A stretch of DNA of 64,000 nucleotides, taken from Hyposmocoma kahamanoa (lineage: Eukaryota; Arthropoda; Insecta; Lepidoptera; Cosmopterigidae). Where the stretch lies: NCBI RefSeq assembly GCF_003589595.1, contig NW_020653200.1, forward strand, positions 2,669,955 through 2,733,954. Direction: 5' to 3'. Made by a program: the position numbers and the translations under genes. The notes under the pieces were generated by a model, which had not been told where the DNA came from, did no database searches, and was given only the letters and a program-made list of their open reading frames with translations. Positions 11,551 to 22,689 of the stretch are shown in pieces (the stretch's first letter is position 1; each line of letters starts with the position of its first letter).

Positions 11551-13609
11551 ACTATAAAATCTAGTGGTAGAGTTCTAGATACTGAAGGCATCACCGTTTT
11601 TTAACTCGTCTTGATACAACTACATTATCGTCTTAATAATTCTAAGTGTACTTAAATACTTAGTGCTTATAGGTATTGTACCTGTAACAATTACACTACC
11701 GAGACCTCTAGAAATTATTCAGCCACCTTGAAAAAGTGGAACGATATTTATTTAACACCATTTCATCTACGCGCGAACACACTGTCCCACCCTAAAACTT
11801 TAAATTCCTGTTCTAAAAACTCAAAAGTTACCTCAAAGTAAAAGTTATGTAGTTTGGCTGTAAACTAACAGCCAAACAAAGCAACTTTTTGTAAGAAATA
11901 ATCAGTCAGTGATACGCAATATACTGTCAGTCAGATCGGACTGTCTATCAGCAAGCGGTGATAGATGCTCAGAAAATTGTCAACTGGAATATATTTATTC
12001 TTTTATATTAATTTACCAAATGAATTTATGTATATTTATTCTTTTATATTAATTTACCAAATGAATTTATGTTAAAACGAATCATGCAATTAATACTTTA
12101 GGATATAGAATTGTCCATGATATTGGACAGTGACTTCAGAAATATTGTTACTTGAACCTAGCCTGGAAAAATCAAGTGAGTAGAAATATTGTTTCACTTT
12201 AGATGTTTAGGTTCGACGCTTCTAAATGTTTGTGACTAACAGACAGTGAAAATTGAGCCAACAATATCTCAAAAAGCAAGTATTTTTTTTTGGGCAATTT
12301 TTATAACAATTGTTAGTATGTCGTGCATTACGATAACCTTACCGAATTTGATTGCTTTATTTGGTACATTTCAAGATAAAGTCCCATATACTATTTCCAA
12401 ATAGGATGTGATGAGAGTTAGATGGAGTACAGGCAATAACACAATATTGTTATGTACGAAAACTTTTATGAAATCACCTGATCAAAATTGTCGCTATTCG
12501 AAGGGAAATCTTAACACCGCGATTTAGGATTTAACATAAAAACGATCCATACCATCAAGCGTCTTTTGAGGAATCTTCGAATTTTCTCATAGTTGCATTA
12601 AATTGGTTTCTTTCATTCTTTTTTTTTCATTATGGTATATTCATACATGTTATAATACATGTGCCATTTTGTGGATGGAACGATATCTATATCTATATAC
12701 TAATAAGTTAATGAAAGAGACCGTTTTCTGAGAACGATTATTCATAACGGCAAACAGCGGTAAGATGTGTATGATATATCCTAAATTGGGTTTTAAACGT
12801 CACTGGAGTTAATTCCATTATGTCTATAACGTTTGTCTGCTTATAAATGATTTTGTAATTATGGACGTTAAAGTACGTATAATTAATACATTTTGTTACA
12901 ATTCTTTACTCTTTCAAATAGACTTGACCACATTAACTGCTTTCGATTTTGTTTTCATAAAATAATAATAATAATATATTACAATACTTACCTGTCGTAA
13001 TGAAAATTCCATTTTATTTAATCAATTGTTATTTAGCAAATATTATGTGTATTTAATTATTTTTCCATCCTAAAAAGTCTTCCAAATATACATATTCTCC
13101 TCCTTGATTACTAGACGGCAACATATATTACACTTAAGTAATAAAAATTGCGTAGTGAATACCAGTCTGAGAATTACCGTCATCATAACTACTCGTTACC
13201 GAATTCTATGTGGCTGAATTCTTTTGAGCAGTAGTAAAACGTCTACTAGAATTTGTTGTAGCTTAATATTATTAATTGTATGTATGGTGTATGTGAAATA
13301 CATATGTTTTTACAAATGAAGTTTTATTTTTCATTATTCTACTTGACTGTGTGGTATAAATGTACGTCCTGTTTCTTGGCTGCAGTCCACAAGATTTTTT
13401 GACAATTTTTCTTTTCAAGGCTTCTTTTATTCTACTCTAACGTTTTATTCCTTTTTAAGATACATTATATTTTTTTAATGTTTTTGTTTTCGTTAAAATA
13501 AAATACGGAAATTGCTACATATAACTATGCTTTTAAGGACCCTGTTTCTCAGAAACGACTCTATAAGGTAACAACCATTTCAAGAGAGATGTCGACTCTA
13601 GAGGTCTTA
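11551..13609 (+). other. Probable 3' UTR and downstream region of the zinc-finger gene
   Basis: Non-coding AT-rich sequence after the stop codon. It probably contains the 3' UTR. AATAAA-type hexamers occur near 13141 and 13497, but the true polyadenylation site cannot be decided. It holds the tandem duplication at 11990-12071. Confidence 0.4.
11990..12071. repeat. Perfect tandem duplication, 2 x 41 bp
   Basis: A 41-bp unit beginning TATATTTATTCTTTTATATT and ending CCAAATGAATTTATG is repeated once with no mismatch (11990-12030 and 12031-12071), in the presumed 3' UTR. Confidence 0.9.
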
Positions 13610-13771
13610 GGGTCGTATTCCAGAACTATACTCAATACTCTGTGAATCAGTGAGCACTGAAAATCATACTCAAGGCCTTGCCATTAGGGTCGTATTTCCA
13701 GTGCTTGAAATCATACTTAAGTCTGCTCAAATCCTGACTTGAGCATTGAGTAGAGTTCTGGAATACGACTC
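13610..13771. mobile_element. MITE family A, copy 2 (reverse orientation)
   Basis: Ends GGGTCGTATTCCAGAACT and the complement (right end CGACTC), with the interior of the 7217-7395 copy in reverse. TAGAGGT is present on both sides (about 13599 and 13773), a possible target duplication. Confidence 0.8.
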
Positions 13772-14993
13772 TTAGAGGTTCAACAGCCTGCTGCTTGCTC
13801 AACAACGCCGCCATCTGTCACAATTGTGACTATTAATGATTTGTCCACAAAAATGACACCAAATTGTTTTAAAATTGTCTTTATGTTACTGTTATAGTTA
13901 ATTTTTTTGGTAACCCTTCGAAACTTATTCCTTCACTAAAATGATGTAGCGCCCATCGTTATTAACGATTTATTTGTAATATTAATATTTATTCTATAAC
14001 GATTTTGTCAAAAGCCAGTACCAATCCCACGCGGGTAATAACTATGATGTGGCGCCATCTTCAGCGAGTGGTCCAAGATTTTTATACCTGTCCAACATCT
14101 GTCGACGTTCCAACGACGTTGGAACAGCGAACGCGGCAAACGTGTTAGTAGCCCAAAACAGAGGCAACTGCTTCATTCTCGGCGTGGTACGTCAGCGTTG
14201 GCATAGCTGAGATACTGACTCCGAACATTGGATCAATGTGAATCAGTTATAACATTCGTAGTTTTTAGTATGTTTCTGAACTGTACTGATTGACCATTTT
14301 ATGAAATCGCGACCACATGTATGAACGATGATTATAGTTCGAATAGAGAATGTGACATTTTATAAACTTTGTGGAAGTCTCATCCGTCAAGCATTTGGCC
14401 ACTGGGTGGGTAAAGTGTTATGAAGAAATATCATCGTAAATTAAACTAATTTGATACGTTTTATTCTGTTCATTTATTCGATTCTTGATAACTTTAATTA
14501 TCCGGATTATTTTCTTTCAAACAGCGGCGCCCCTTGCACTTGTAAAAAATATGATAATTAAAATTGATTAGATAAGTAAATAGTACTTATACAAAAAATT
14601 GGTTTCCTCATCTGCCTAGTGGTTTCTCCTATTAAATGATGTCACAGAAGTGTATCTATGTGTTTGTACGCCTGGCTGTGGTATCATAGCTCCCGAGCGG
14701 ACGCACTGATATCAAAGGGTTTTTTACATTTGAACGTTGATTAATCTCTTTACCCAGTTAGGGTGAAATCTGATATAATACAAAACAACGTTTTACGAAA
14801 AGTCTATAAAGTCACCATCTCATTAATGCTGTAGTGCGTCTCTGAATACAACTCTTGTATCAGCATCGAATTGTTTGTCGTATAAAAGTTTCCAACCTCC
14901 CAATTGAATTCAGAACACTACGTTGTATACTTTACGTGGTATATTTATTATGAAGAGATGATTTTGTTTGCACATGAAAGTCTATATTTATAT
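13772..14993. other. Stretch without recognised genes
   Basis: Includes a near-perfect palindrome at 14107-14125 (GTTCCAACG A CGTTGGAAC) and phrases such as GGCGCCATCTTCAG that recur in insect repeats. No coding sequence recognised. Confidence 0.35.
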
Positions 14994-15281
14994 CATTGAC
15001 TTACAAATAAATGGACGACGGGTCTAATACAAAACCCACGAAAAAATTGTCCCAAGTCAACCTATTTAAACGTAGTGACATGTAAAGGAATATGAAAAGG
15101 CTGAAACGTTGAATTTAAATTGTAATGTTATCGCAGTACTGTCTAATTTTGCTTGCTTCGCTGTTCGTCGAACAAACGAAGACTAAAGCGCGAATGACGC
15201 TCTGTATACGATTTTAAAACGCACTATAAGTTCGGACACTTTTTAGCGCGTACCCGACGTCTATGTAATTGTAAGTCAATG
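14994..15281. mobile_element. MITE family D, copy 1 (CATTGACTTACAA ends)
   Basis: A 288-bp element with inverted ends of about 30 bp (CATTGACTTACAAATAAATG..., with the complement at the right). It is flanked by a perfect 8-bp duplication, ATTTATAT, at 14986-14993 and 15282-15289. The 8-bp duplication points to hAT- or P-type mobilisation. The same family in reverse is at 25934-26219. No ORF. Confidence 0.9.
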
Positions 15282-15689
15282 ATTTATATGAATGCGTGCT
15301 CAAATACAGAACAATATGAGGAAAGAAAATGTTAATTGTATGGTAATGAATTGAATTTCTTCCCATTTAACGGCAAAAGCTGGGTTCATTATTGAAATCT
15401 GGCTTGACCTTTTTTGCATTTGCGTACCTACTTCGACCCATTGCACGGTGGTTCAGTAGTAGGTCATACGCCCAAAATCCCGAGGTATGAATTATGCTAT
15501 GATACGTAGCCTAATTACTCACAACTAGTCGTACTACTAAAGGGTATAAAAAAAATTTCAATCAGGTAGATGTCACATTTACTTTTGTGCATCGGAAGTG
15601 AACGCATATCGTTTTAGTGTAATTACCACGTGCAAATTACCCGAACCGTTTTTTCCGAGAATCAATTGTTAGTGACCAATTTTTTTGCT

Positions 15690-15705
15690 ATGGAGATTGT
15701 TGAAG
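15690..15705 (+). pseudogene. Transib-like transposase, proposed first exon
   Basis: ATGGAGATTGTTGAAG is followed by the donor GTATGT. Joined to the acceptor TTTTTTGTTTTAG ending at 16039, the split codon G|GT restores glycine and the frame continues as GANIKCSFTR. The start is inferred: no ATG in the 16.0-kb ORF gives a sensible beginning and the splice signals are good. Confidence 0.5.
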
Positions 15706-16039
15706 GTATGTATTACGTATTTTGTATATTATTTTTATTTTTAAATTGAAAATTAATATTAAAAATTTGATGCTACGCCAGAGAAATTTTTAACTTCTTT
15801 TTTCTCTATTGTTCATGTTCAATGAAACTTTTAACTACTTTCCCCCCAAAATCCCCGCATGACTTATATATCAAAATGTTTGTTAATGTCTCTATTTTGA
15901 AATTAAACTGAATTTGGCTGCTTCTAGCTGCTTTCTTGAACAGTACAGAGGGTCTACGCCGTACGTTCAAACACGTAGCAATTGTTACGAAATTTCTATT
16001 ATGCTTTAATTTTCTCAAATTCCTTTTTTTTTGTTTTAG

Positions 16040-17996
16040 GTGCGAATATTAAGTGTTCTTTCACTAGAACGCTTGTATTTGATACGTGGATATCTATTAA
16101 AGATAGTGATTCTGACGCAGACCGATCTAATCGAGTTCTTTATTCTCTGACACAACTACTGCCCGATGTTGAAAATTTCCGGATAGATGAGTTGGAAAAC
16201 AGGATTTCGTATCTCTGTAAAAAAATTTGCACATATTGGAAGCAAGTCAGGCGATCACATTCCCGTATGGTTGCTAAATACGGTGACTGGCTGCACATAA
16301 ACGAAGTTTGCCGCCTAACTTCTGCAGCTTCTCACCCTAATATCCAGCAACCGGCGGCGGCGGTTTGTGATCGTCCGTCTACGAGTGGCCATCAGTATCG
16401 GAAGGACTTCGAAGACTGCAGCGAGAGGTCGAAGCGACGCAGGATAGCAGAGTTGGCAAAGGTAGATAATTCCGCGATAAATTCGTTACTGAACGATTCC
16501 AACCGTTCTAACACCTCTTCTATGGAATTCAACACTGACGAAGTATTATCTTTAATAACTGAAGCTAAATTGACCAAGCATCAGTATTTGTTACTACGAC
16601 GGTTCATAAATTCAAAATCACAGAATGCATTACCATCATACCATAAAGTGTTGGAAGCTAAGAAGAGGTGTTATCCTTCGGATGAAATTGTCACAGAATC
16701 GGATGAACTCTATTTGCCGAAATAGAGTTACAGTCTTTGTTAGATCATACTACAACTCGTATACTAGAATCTCAAAGTGACGTCCTAAGTAATGTTGATA
16801 TCAGTAAAGAATTTGTTTTAGTTGGTAAGTGGGGATTTGATGGTAGTACGGGGCATAGTGAATATAAACAGAAATTTTCAGATTCTAGTATCGAAGATGA
16901 TGATGGTAGTTTATTTGTAACGTCATATTGTCCGTTGCAATTAATTTGTAAATCAAATACTTCCGATCCAGACCAAATTGTCTGGAAAACTCCGCGCCCT
17001 TCTTCTACTCGGTACTGTAGACCTATTCGGTTCCAATTTGCTAAGGAGACAAAGGAACTTTCTGTGAAAGAAGAATCTTATTTCAAAAATAAAATTGATA
17101 ATTTACAACCGTCTTCTTTTACATTCGAGGGCTGTGAAATTAAGATACAGCATTCTTTACAGTTGACTATGGTTGATGGTAAAGTATGTGGTGCTCTTAG
17201 TGACTTGTCCTGTAGTATGTGCTATATTTGTAGCGCGACACCAAAAGAGATGAACGATATTGACAAATGTCTAAGCAAATCAGTAGACAGTAGTAAATAT
17301 GAATTTGGCTTATCTCCCCTCCATTCGTGGATTAGATTTTTCGAATATTTCATTCACATTTCATATAGATTAGATTTTAAAACATGGCAAGCGCGTTCAG
17401 CTGAAAGTAAAGCTCTTCTTGCATAGAAAAAACAATTTCTACAGCAGCAGTTCAGGAAAAGATTAGGTCTGATTGTTGACAAACCGCGAAGTGGAGGAAG
17501 TGGCACATCAAACGACGGAAACACTGCAAGAACATTTTTTTCTAATTCAGTTATATCAGCAGAAATAACTGGCTTAGACAAAACTCTTCTCGATAGATGT
17601 TATCACCTGCTGCAGTGTCTTTCGTCGGGTTACAAAATCAATAAACTAGCTTTTAAAGATTATGCCTTAGAGACTGCGCGCAAACTTGTTTCAACATATC
17701 CCTGGTATAACTTGCCTTCTTCTATTCATAAAGTACTAATTCATGGATCGGAAGTTATTGATCATTGCTTAATATCTATCGGTGAGCTCTCCGAAGAGGC
17801 CGCTGAATCGTGTAATAAATTATATAAACAATTTAGGCGTGACAACACGAGAAAAACGTCTCGAGTTGACACTAACACCGACCTCATGCACAGACTTCTT
17901 CTTAATTCTGATCCATATATTTCCAGTTTACGGAAATTACCACAAAAGAAGAAGTCTGTTCTATCAAAAGACGTGTTAATGTTATTATGTGTTTAA
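16040..17996 (+). pseudogene. Transib/RAG1-like transposase, main exon
   Basis: The product would be about 650 residues. Key blocks are GKWGFDGSTGHSEYKQ (D at 16839-16841), MVDGKVCG (D at 17175-17177), CSMCYICSAT, WQARS, GLIVDKPRSGGSG with NDGNTARTFF, and LSEEAAESCNKLYKQFRRD (E at 17805-17807). These match, in order, the DDE core of RAG1 and Transib: RAG1 has CDGMGDVS, YDEKLVR, YICTLCDAT, WQA, a GNFARKLM block and NESGNKLFRRFRK. All three proposed catalytic residues remain. Two lesions were found. A one-base frameshift lies near 16711-16722; the upstream frame ends DELYLPK, stop, and the downstream frame continues AEIELQSLLDHTTTR. An in-frame TAG lies at 17424-17426. Elsewhere the frame is open, so inactivation looks recent. 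The first 200 residues have no recognised domain. Confidence 0.8.
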
Positions 17997-18405
17997 GTAT
18001 AAGTTGTAATGTTTAGAATTAAGGTAGAACTAATTACTTTAGATATTTTTTAGCGATAATCTATTTTAATGTGTACATACCTTTATATTATATTTGTAAT
18101 TATAGGTTAATTAGATGTCTATTTAATATTTAACATTATTGTTCTTCTTATTATATTAATGTAATCGAGATTACTAGCTGTTGCAATTTAATAGTTGTTC
18201 ATGAAAATTTATTTTTTGAAATGAACATTTTTTTTTTACTAAATATATTGTTATTATTTTATCAAAATCCACTTATTTTATTTCTATGTACCTCAATTCA
18301 TCATTATATAGCATAATTATATGCATTAACATGCATTTCAATAACATTTAGCTGCGCGAAAGCCCTATGACCGCCCTTCTTAGAGAGCTGAACCACTGTG
18401 CATTG

Positions 18406-19411
18406 GTCGAAGTAAATCATATATAATTATATGACCGAAGCTGGCGTCCATGTAAGGTACAAGCTTGTCGCTGTTGTTATTGTTCTTGCATGCGTAGTTT
18501 GTACTTACTTCGCTATGGCATATGTGCCCGGTACACTATAAGTAATAAATACTGATTAAAATTTATAAACAGCCCAATGAACTTACGGAGCAGAACAAAT
18601 AAAGAGTGAGTATAGTAATTAATAACGAATTTAAATTAATATCCTAATGAGGATAACAATTTAAAAAAGTGGTTTATGTTTATAGTTTTCTTGCTCGTTG
18701 TTGCAATTTTACAAAACATGTACGTAATAATTGGTGTCTATTATATATTAAAAAAAAAATAAAAAATAATACATTACTATTAAATAATAATAACAGACAT
18801 ATTGTACTACAGGCTTACATTGTTGTTATTGCCTCATGATCCGGTTAATGTGGTTTCAATTCACTTACTATAGCTTTACAGGCATTTCTGAAACACTATA
18901 AAAATATTGTTCCAGTTATTTTTTTTTGCAAATGAGGTAGGTACCTTAGTAAATAGGCTTAGCATTAGATCCAATTATCATTTCGTCCAATTCGCTGTTT
19001 ATAAAAACAATAGGCTTAGAGCGAATCTCTGGCTGACTGGTACAAATTTCACTTGCTGGTCATAATTATTTATGTTAATAAGCAACTAAGCCCGAATTTT
19101 GTTTAGTTACCATGCCAAACGACTGCGTACAATGAACATTGTGTTTGTAGAAGTAGAACTTCTTATGCGTTTTCGGAATATTGCAAGTCAAGTCTCCTGT
19201 GGATTTGCCTACTCGGTGTCTATTGTGTAGAGACACAGGATGGTTGTATTTTTCATTTTCATTTGTATTTTTCATCATGGTTGTATTATTCTGGACCCAC
19301 TAGTGGAACCAAGAGTGGAACCAACAGTCCGAAAGAGATTTTTCCCATTTTTATTATTAATTCTATAATTATTGCATAGGTATTTGTCCATTCCTCATAC
19401 ATGAAGTCTAC
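18406..19411. other. Stretch without recognised genes
   Basis: AT-rich sequence between the Transib element and the mariner derivative. No coding sequence or repeated unit recognised. Confidence 0.3.
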
Positions 19412-19679
19412 TAGTTCGTAGCGGATGATTGCTTTTTTTTTTAATAAAACGACACGTGGCTACTGTTACTTTGGAGAATCGTTGTACCGTGAATAGTGAT
19501 TGGTACACGACCATTTGTTTGCCGGAAGTTATTGACAAACTCCGTAAAAATAACCATACACGGTGAGTAAAAAGTGCATTAACGCTAACGGAGAATATTA
19601 ACAGAAACAATAAATTCATTTCTGACCATGTATAATATTTTTTTCTTATTCATTTCGGAAACTTACAGTGCGCCCTACG
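19412..19679 (+). mobile_element. Internally deleted mariner copy
   Basis: Closely follows the mariner at 4465-5157. It shares AATCGTTGTACCGTGAATAG and GACCATTTGTTTGCCGGAAG, then jumps from AAAAATAACC to AAAAAGTGCATTAACGCTAA. This corresponds to deletion of about 275 bp, including the second and third catalytic aspartates. Both copies end in similar GGAAACTTA-type sequence. It ends about 30 bp before the piggyBac element begins. Confidence 0.8.
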
Positions 19680-19711
19680 TTTTATAGAAGTACTGGATTT
19701 TTTGTGAACCC

Positions 19712-22246
19712 TTAAATGGACGATTTTTGTTTCACGTTTTAAAAAAATATATTTGTGTAATAGACATGTATTACTGTCTAGGAAAAATGAGTAAAAAAAT
19801 CTAGACATGAATTTACTATACTTTTTTTTGCAATAATGTGAGTGTTGTTTATAAACTACATTGCGCATTCATTGAGATTTTGCAAGTATGGGTAAAATAA
19901 GAGTGGATATTGTTTTTGAAATGTATTTATTTATTCTTCATTATGATATTTATAAAAACAATTGCTTTTTTTCGTATCACATAAAGTTACACGACATTTT
20001 TGGCACATTTTGAATGTAAAGCCTGAACATTTTGGGAATTTGCACCTCTGCTGCTTATCCAGCCAAACTGCCCAATGACATGTCTGATCCAATCTGACGT
20101 CTTTCAAAGGAATTGCTTGAGCTGGTCCTCGGAACTTCTTCATTACAAGTTCTCTTTGTATTGTGCTCCCACTAGGACGACCACGTTTAGCGCCATTTGC
20201 AGGTAGACCCAATTTGCAGAGGGTTTCAGCAAGTTCTAGTCTGAATGTACCCAAATTGAGAAGTTGATCATTTCCTTTTATATTATTTACCTTCTTGAAC
20301 ATAACCCATGAATTTATAACTGCGAGGTCCAGGAAATGATAAAATAAGCGCATGGTCCACTTGCGGCTCTTCATTGTGATGTGATAACGACCTATAAATG
20401 AATCTAATAAGTCCACGCCTCCCATGTGGGCATTGTACTCCTTGATGACTTTGGGGCATGGAATAGCAACTCTCTCTTTCTTCGATTTATCAAAGCGTGT
20501 GACTGTGGTTGCTGGTTCTGCTCCTACGTAAGTGGAAAGAAGGTTAACGGGCTTGTTATCTTTCCACACAACAGCACTTACGTCAATATCATCCACAGTC
20601 GCCACGTTTTCCTCATAGAATCCTCTGGGTACGTTCTTTTTCATTATAGTGTTTTTTTCAGGCAATTTGCAGTTTCTCAATCGGTTTACTCTTACTGTTC
20701 CCAGTGAGCAAATTCCTTCCTTAGCTAAATAGGTGACGAGAGGCACAGAAGTATAGAAGTTATCGAAGTATATAATGTGATTCACATTGCGTGATACCAT
20801 TCTAGCTAACCTGACGACTGTATTGCCAGACTCTCCCAAATCTGGCTCACCAGGTAAGATGTTATTTTTGGAGCCCCCTCCACTGTAAACCTCAAATCTA
20901 TGAGCATATCCTTGTAGACTGCAGATGAGATATAATTTGAACCCCCACTTGTGGGGTTTATTGGGCATGTATTGTTTTATGTAATGGCTCATTTTGGTTG
21001 CACACATCTGCTCGTTTATGGAAAGCCTTTGGTCTAAGGGAACCTTCCCAAACTGGCAGTTGAGCGTTTCCTCAAGAGGTCTTATTTTGAATAGCCTGTC
21101 ATAGTCTGGATGATCTTTGGGCAAGCATAGCGTATCGTCGGCAAAATGGAGAGTGGATCTTATTTTTTCAAATTTTTTTAACGGCATAGTATTTTTTATG
21201 TGATCATAACCAAATTTTTCACTCCAGTAAGCCCTGGTGTTTGGAAATTTTATAACTGAGGTGTAAATCAGAATGCCTAGGAATTTATTTAGGATATTTT
21301 CATTTATAATTTCAGGATTGGAGATTTGTTTCTGGGCTGCGTATAAGTTACTTTGTTCTACAATTTGCTTTTTTAGATCTGATGTAAAATAAAATGAAAA
21401 AAATCATACGGCGTGTTACAAGACATCAATACTTCCGTTATCTGAATTTCTCCCCTAAAAATAAGGCTGTCTTCAGCAGTAACAAGATTCCATTTTCGCC
21501 AAAAAAGAGGTCGTTTAGAAATCCCTTGTTATCTACTCTGGGGTGCTGCTTCTTCGGCTTCCAAAATAGGAGGGTCTGGCATATTTTCATCGTTGTCGAT
21601 TACGAGAGGAGGATCAGCATCCACTTCATCAGACTGGGCATTCTCACCTTCATCACATTTTTCAAGGTCTCGAAGAACATCTCGAGCTGTTTGATAATAG
21701 TGACCTTCATCCTCTACTTCGGAGTCTGACCCGTCTAAGCCATCTTCTGAATCTTCAAGAGTTTCTAAATACTTTGTAATTTCGCTTTCTAGTAATCGCG
21801 GCATGCTGAAAAGCAAAATAAAAATCCTTCACCAAACATGCATTTATTTAGCAGGCAATGCGCATTGTAGTTTTCCTACAACATACCAGATTTCGCCTAA
21901 TTCGACAGTAGCATCAAGTGATTTTCAATGTTTTACAAAATGAACATGTAATTGAAGATATAATCAAGCAAATAAAAATATGTTATATACTTACATTATA
22001 TTTTATCAAAGTCCGAACACAGCTACAAAACTTAGTTTCGCGCCACTGGAAAAGTTTTCTTCAAAGTGACATTTGACATTAACTTATTTTCAATGCATAA
22101 AAATATTGGATAGTGCCAACATTAAAAAAAGTACAAAATTCGTTCAGAAATAAGAACTAGTTATCAAAATTAACAAAAAATTAAAAGAAGGTCAATTTTA
22201 TCTGTGATGTTTAGTATGTTGTTTAAAAACAACATTGTCCATTTAA
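19712..22246 (-). mobile_element. piggyBac-like element, full length
   Basis: TTAA occurs at both ends (19712-19715 and 22243-22246), followed inward by an imperfect inverted repeat ATGGACGATTTTTG / ATGGACAATGTTG. At 2,535 bp it has the usual size of an autonomous piggyBac. CCC and GGG outside the TTAA sites also pair, so the exact terminus could be three bases further out. It carries one decayed transposase gene on the minus strand. Confidence 0.75.
19931..21816 (-). pseudogene. piggyBac transposase pseudogene with two lesions
   Basis: From high to low coordinates: an acidic N-terminus (LEDSEDGLDGSDSEVEDEGH), a region ending APQSR with a stop at 21529-21531, then the same frame continuing RPLFWRKWNLVTAEDSLIF and SCNTPYDFFHF. 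Near 21392-21400 the frame shifts by one base in a T-rich run and continues as FTSDLKKQIVEQSNLYAAQK and LGILIYTSVIKFPNTRAYW. The last 418 codons are open: CQFGKVPLDQRLSINEQM, HIIYFDNFYTSVPLV, AHMGGVDLLDSFIGRYH and a Cys-rich C-terminus (CKFPKCSGFTFKMCQKCRVTLC). Two of the usual catalytic aspartates, in FDNFYTS and GGVDLLDS, are visible. The first is not obvious (ICSLQG where many relatives have an Asp). The Cys-rich end is the typical binding domain. With only one nonsense and one frameshift change, the copy is fairly young. Confidence 0.85.
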
Positions 22247-22409
22247 GGGAAGTGAAATATATGGAATGCAAAAATGACAAAAAAATTAATAAATTGAGAA
22301 AAATTAATATTAGAGGAATATGGTGACTGGCATACATCAAACGCATGAACTGTAACCCCAAAAAGCATATTTCGGCACCGTTCTAGAAATAAGTAATTAA
22401 CAAATAAAC

Positions 22410-22637
22410 ACACTTTTAATAATAATAATAATAATAACGCACACACTCGACATAGCCCCGCACTAGGGAAACCCTGTGTCGCGGGTGCCATGGACACACA
22501 CATAGACAACCACAAATTACACCCAAACTCACGAGAGAAATACATGTAGGCCATACAAATACTTCTCCCGGCCCGGGAATCGAACCTGGGACCTCTGCGT
22601 GGCAGTCCGGCATGGTAACCGTTCGGCCACGGAGGCA
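22410..22637 (-). mobile_element. tRNA-derived SINE with (TTA)n tail
   Basis: The minus strand starts at 22637 with TGCCTCCGTGGCCGAACGGT (box A-like). A CTGCCACG anticodon-like loop and box B GGTTCGATTCC follow at about tRNA spacing. The body is non-tRNA and ends in a run of TTA repeats (22418-22437 on the plus strand as AAT repeats). The cloverleaf is too degenerate and the tail too typical for a working tRNA gene. Box A and box B would be its internal Pol III promoter. Confidence 0.75.
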
Positions 22638-22647
22638 GTTAAGTTTT

Positions 22648-22681
22648 AAGCAACGACATCTATGTATTGAAGTCGTTGCTT
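22648..22681. repeat. Hairpin beside the SINE
   Basis: Arms AAGCAACGAC and GTCGTTGCTT, perfect 10 bp, 14-nt loop. Confidence 0.6.
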
Positions 22682-22689
22682 ATAATGAA

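Larger units (their letters stand above)
15444..18400 (+). mobile_element. Transib/RAG1-like DNA transposon, full length
   Basis: The left end is CACGGTGGTTCAG (15444) and the right end is its counterpart CACAGTGGTTCAG on the minus strand (from 18400). CATTG flanks both ends directly (15439-15443 and 18401-18405), giving a perfect 5-bp target duplication as expected for Transib. CACAGTG is identical to the canonical V(D)J RSS heptamer. The element is 2,957 bp and carries one transposase gene on the plus strand, broken by one frameshift and one stop. Outside the duplication, TACTTCGACC on the left and GTCGAAGTA on the right form an inverted repeat, discussed in the findings. Confidence 0.85.

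Noticed and set aside
22560..22637. tRNA gene on the minus strand
   Set aside because: Box A and B are present, but the sequence has a non-tRNA body and a (TTA)n tail, so it is a SINE head.
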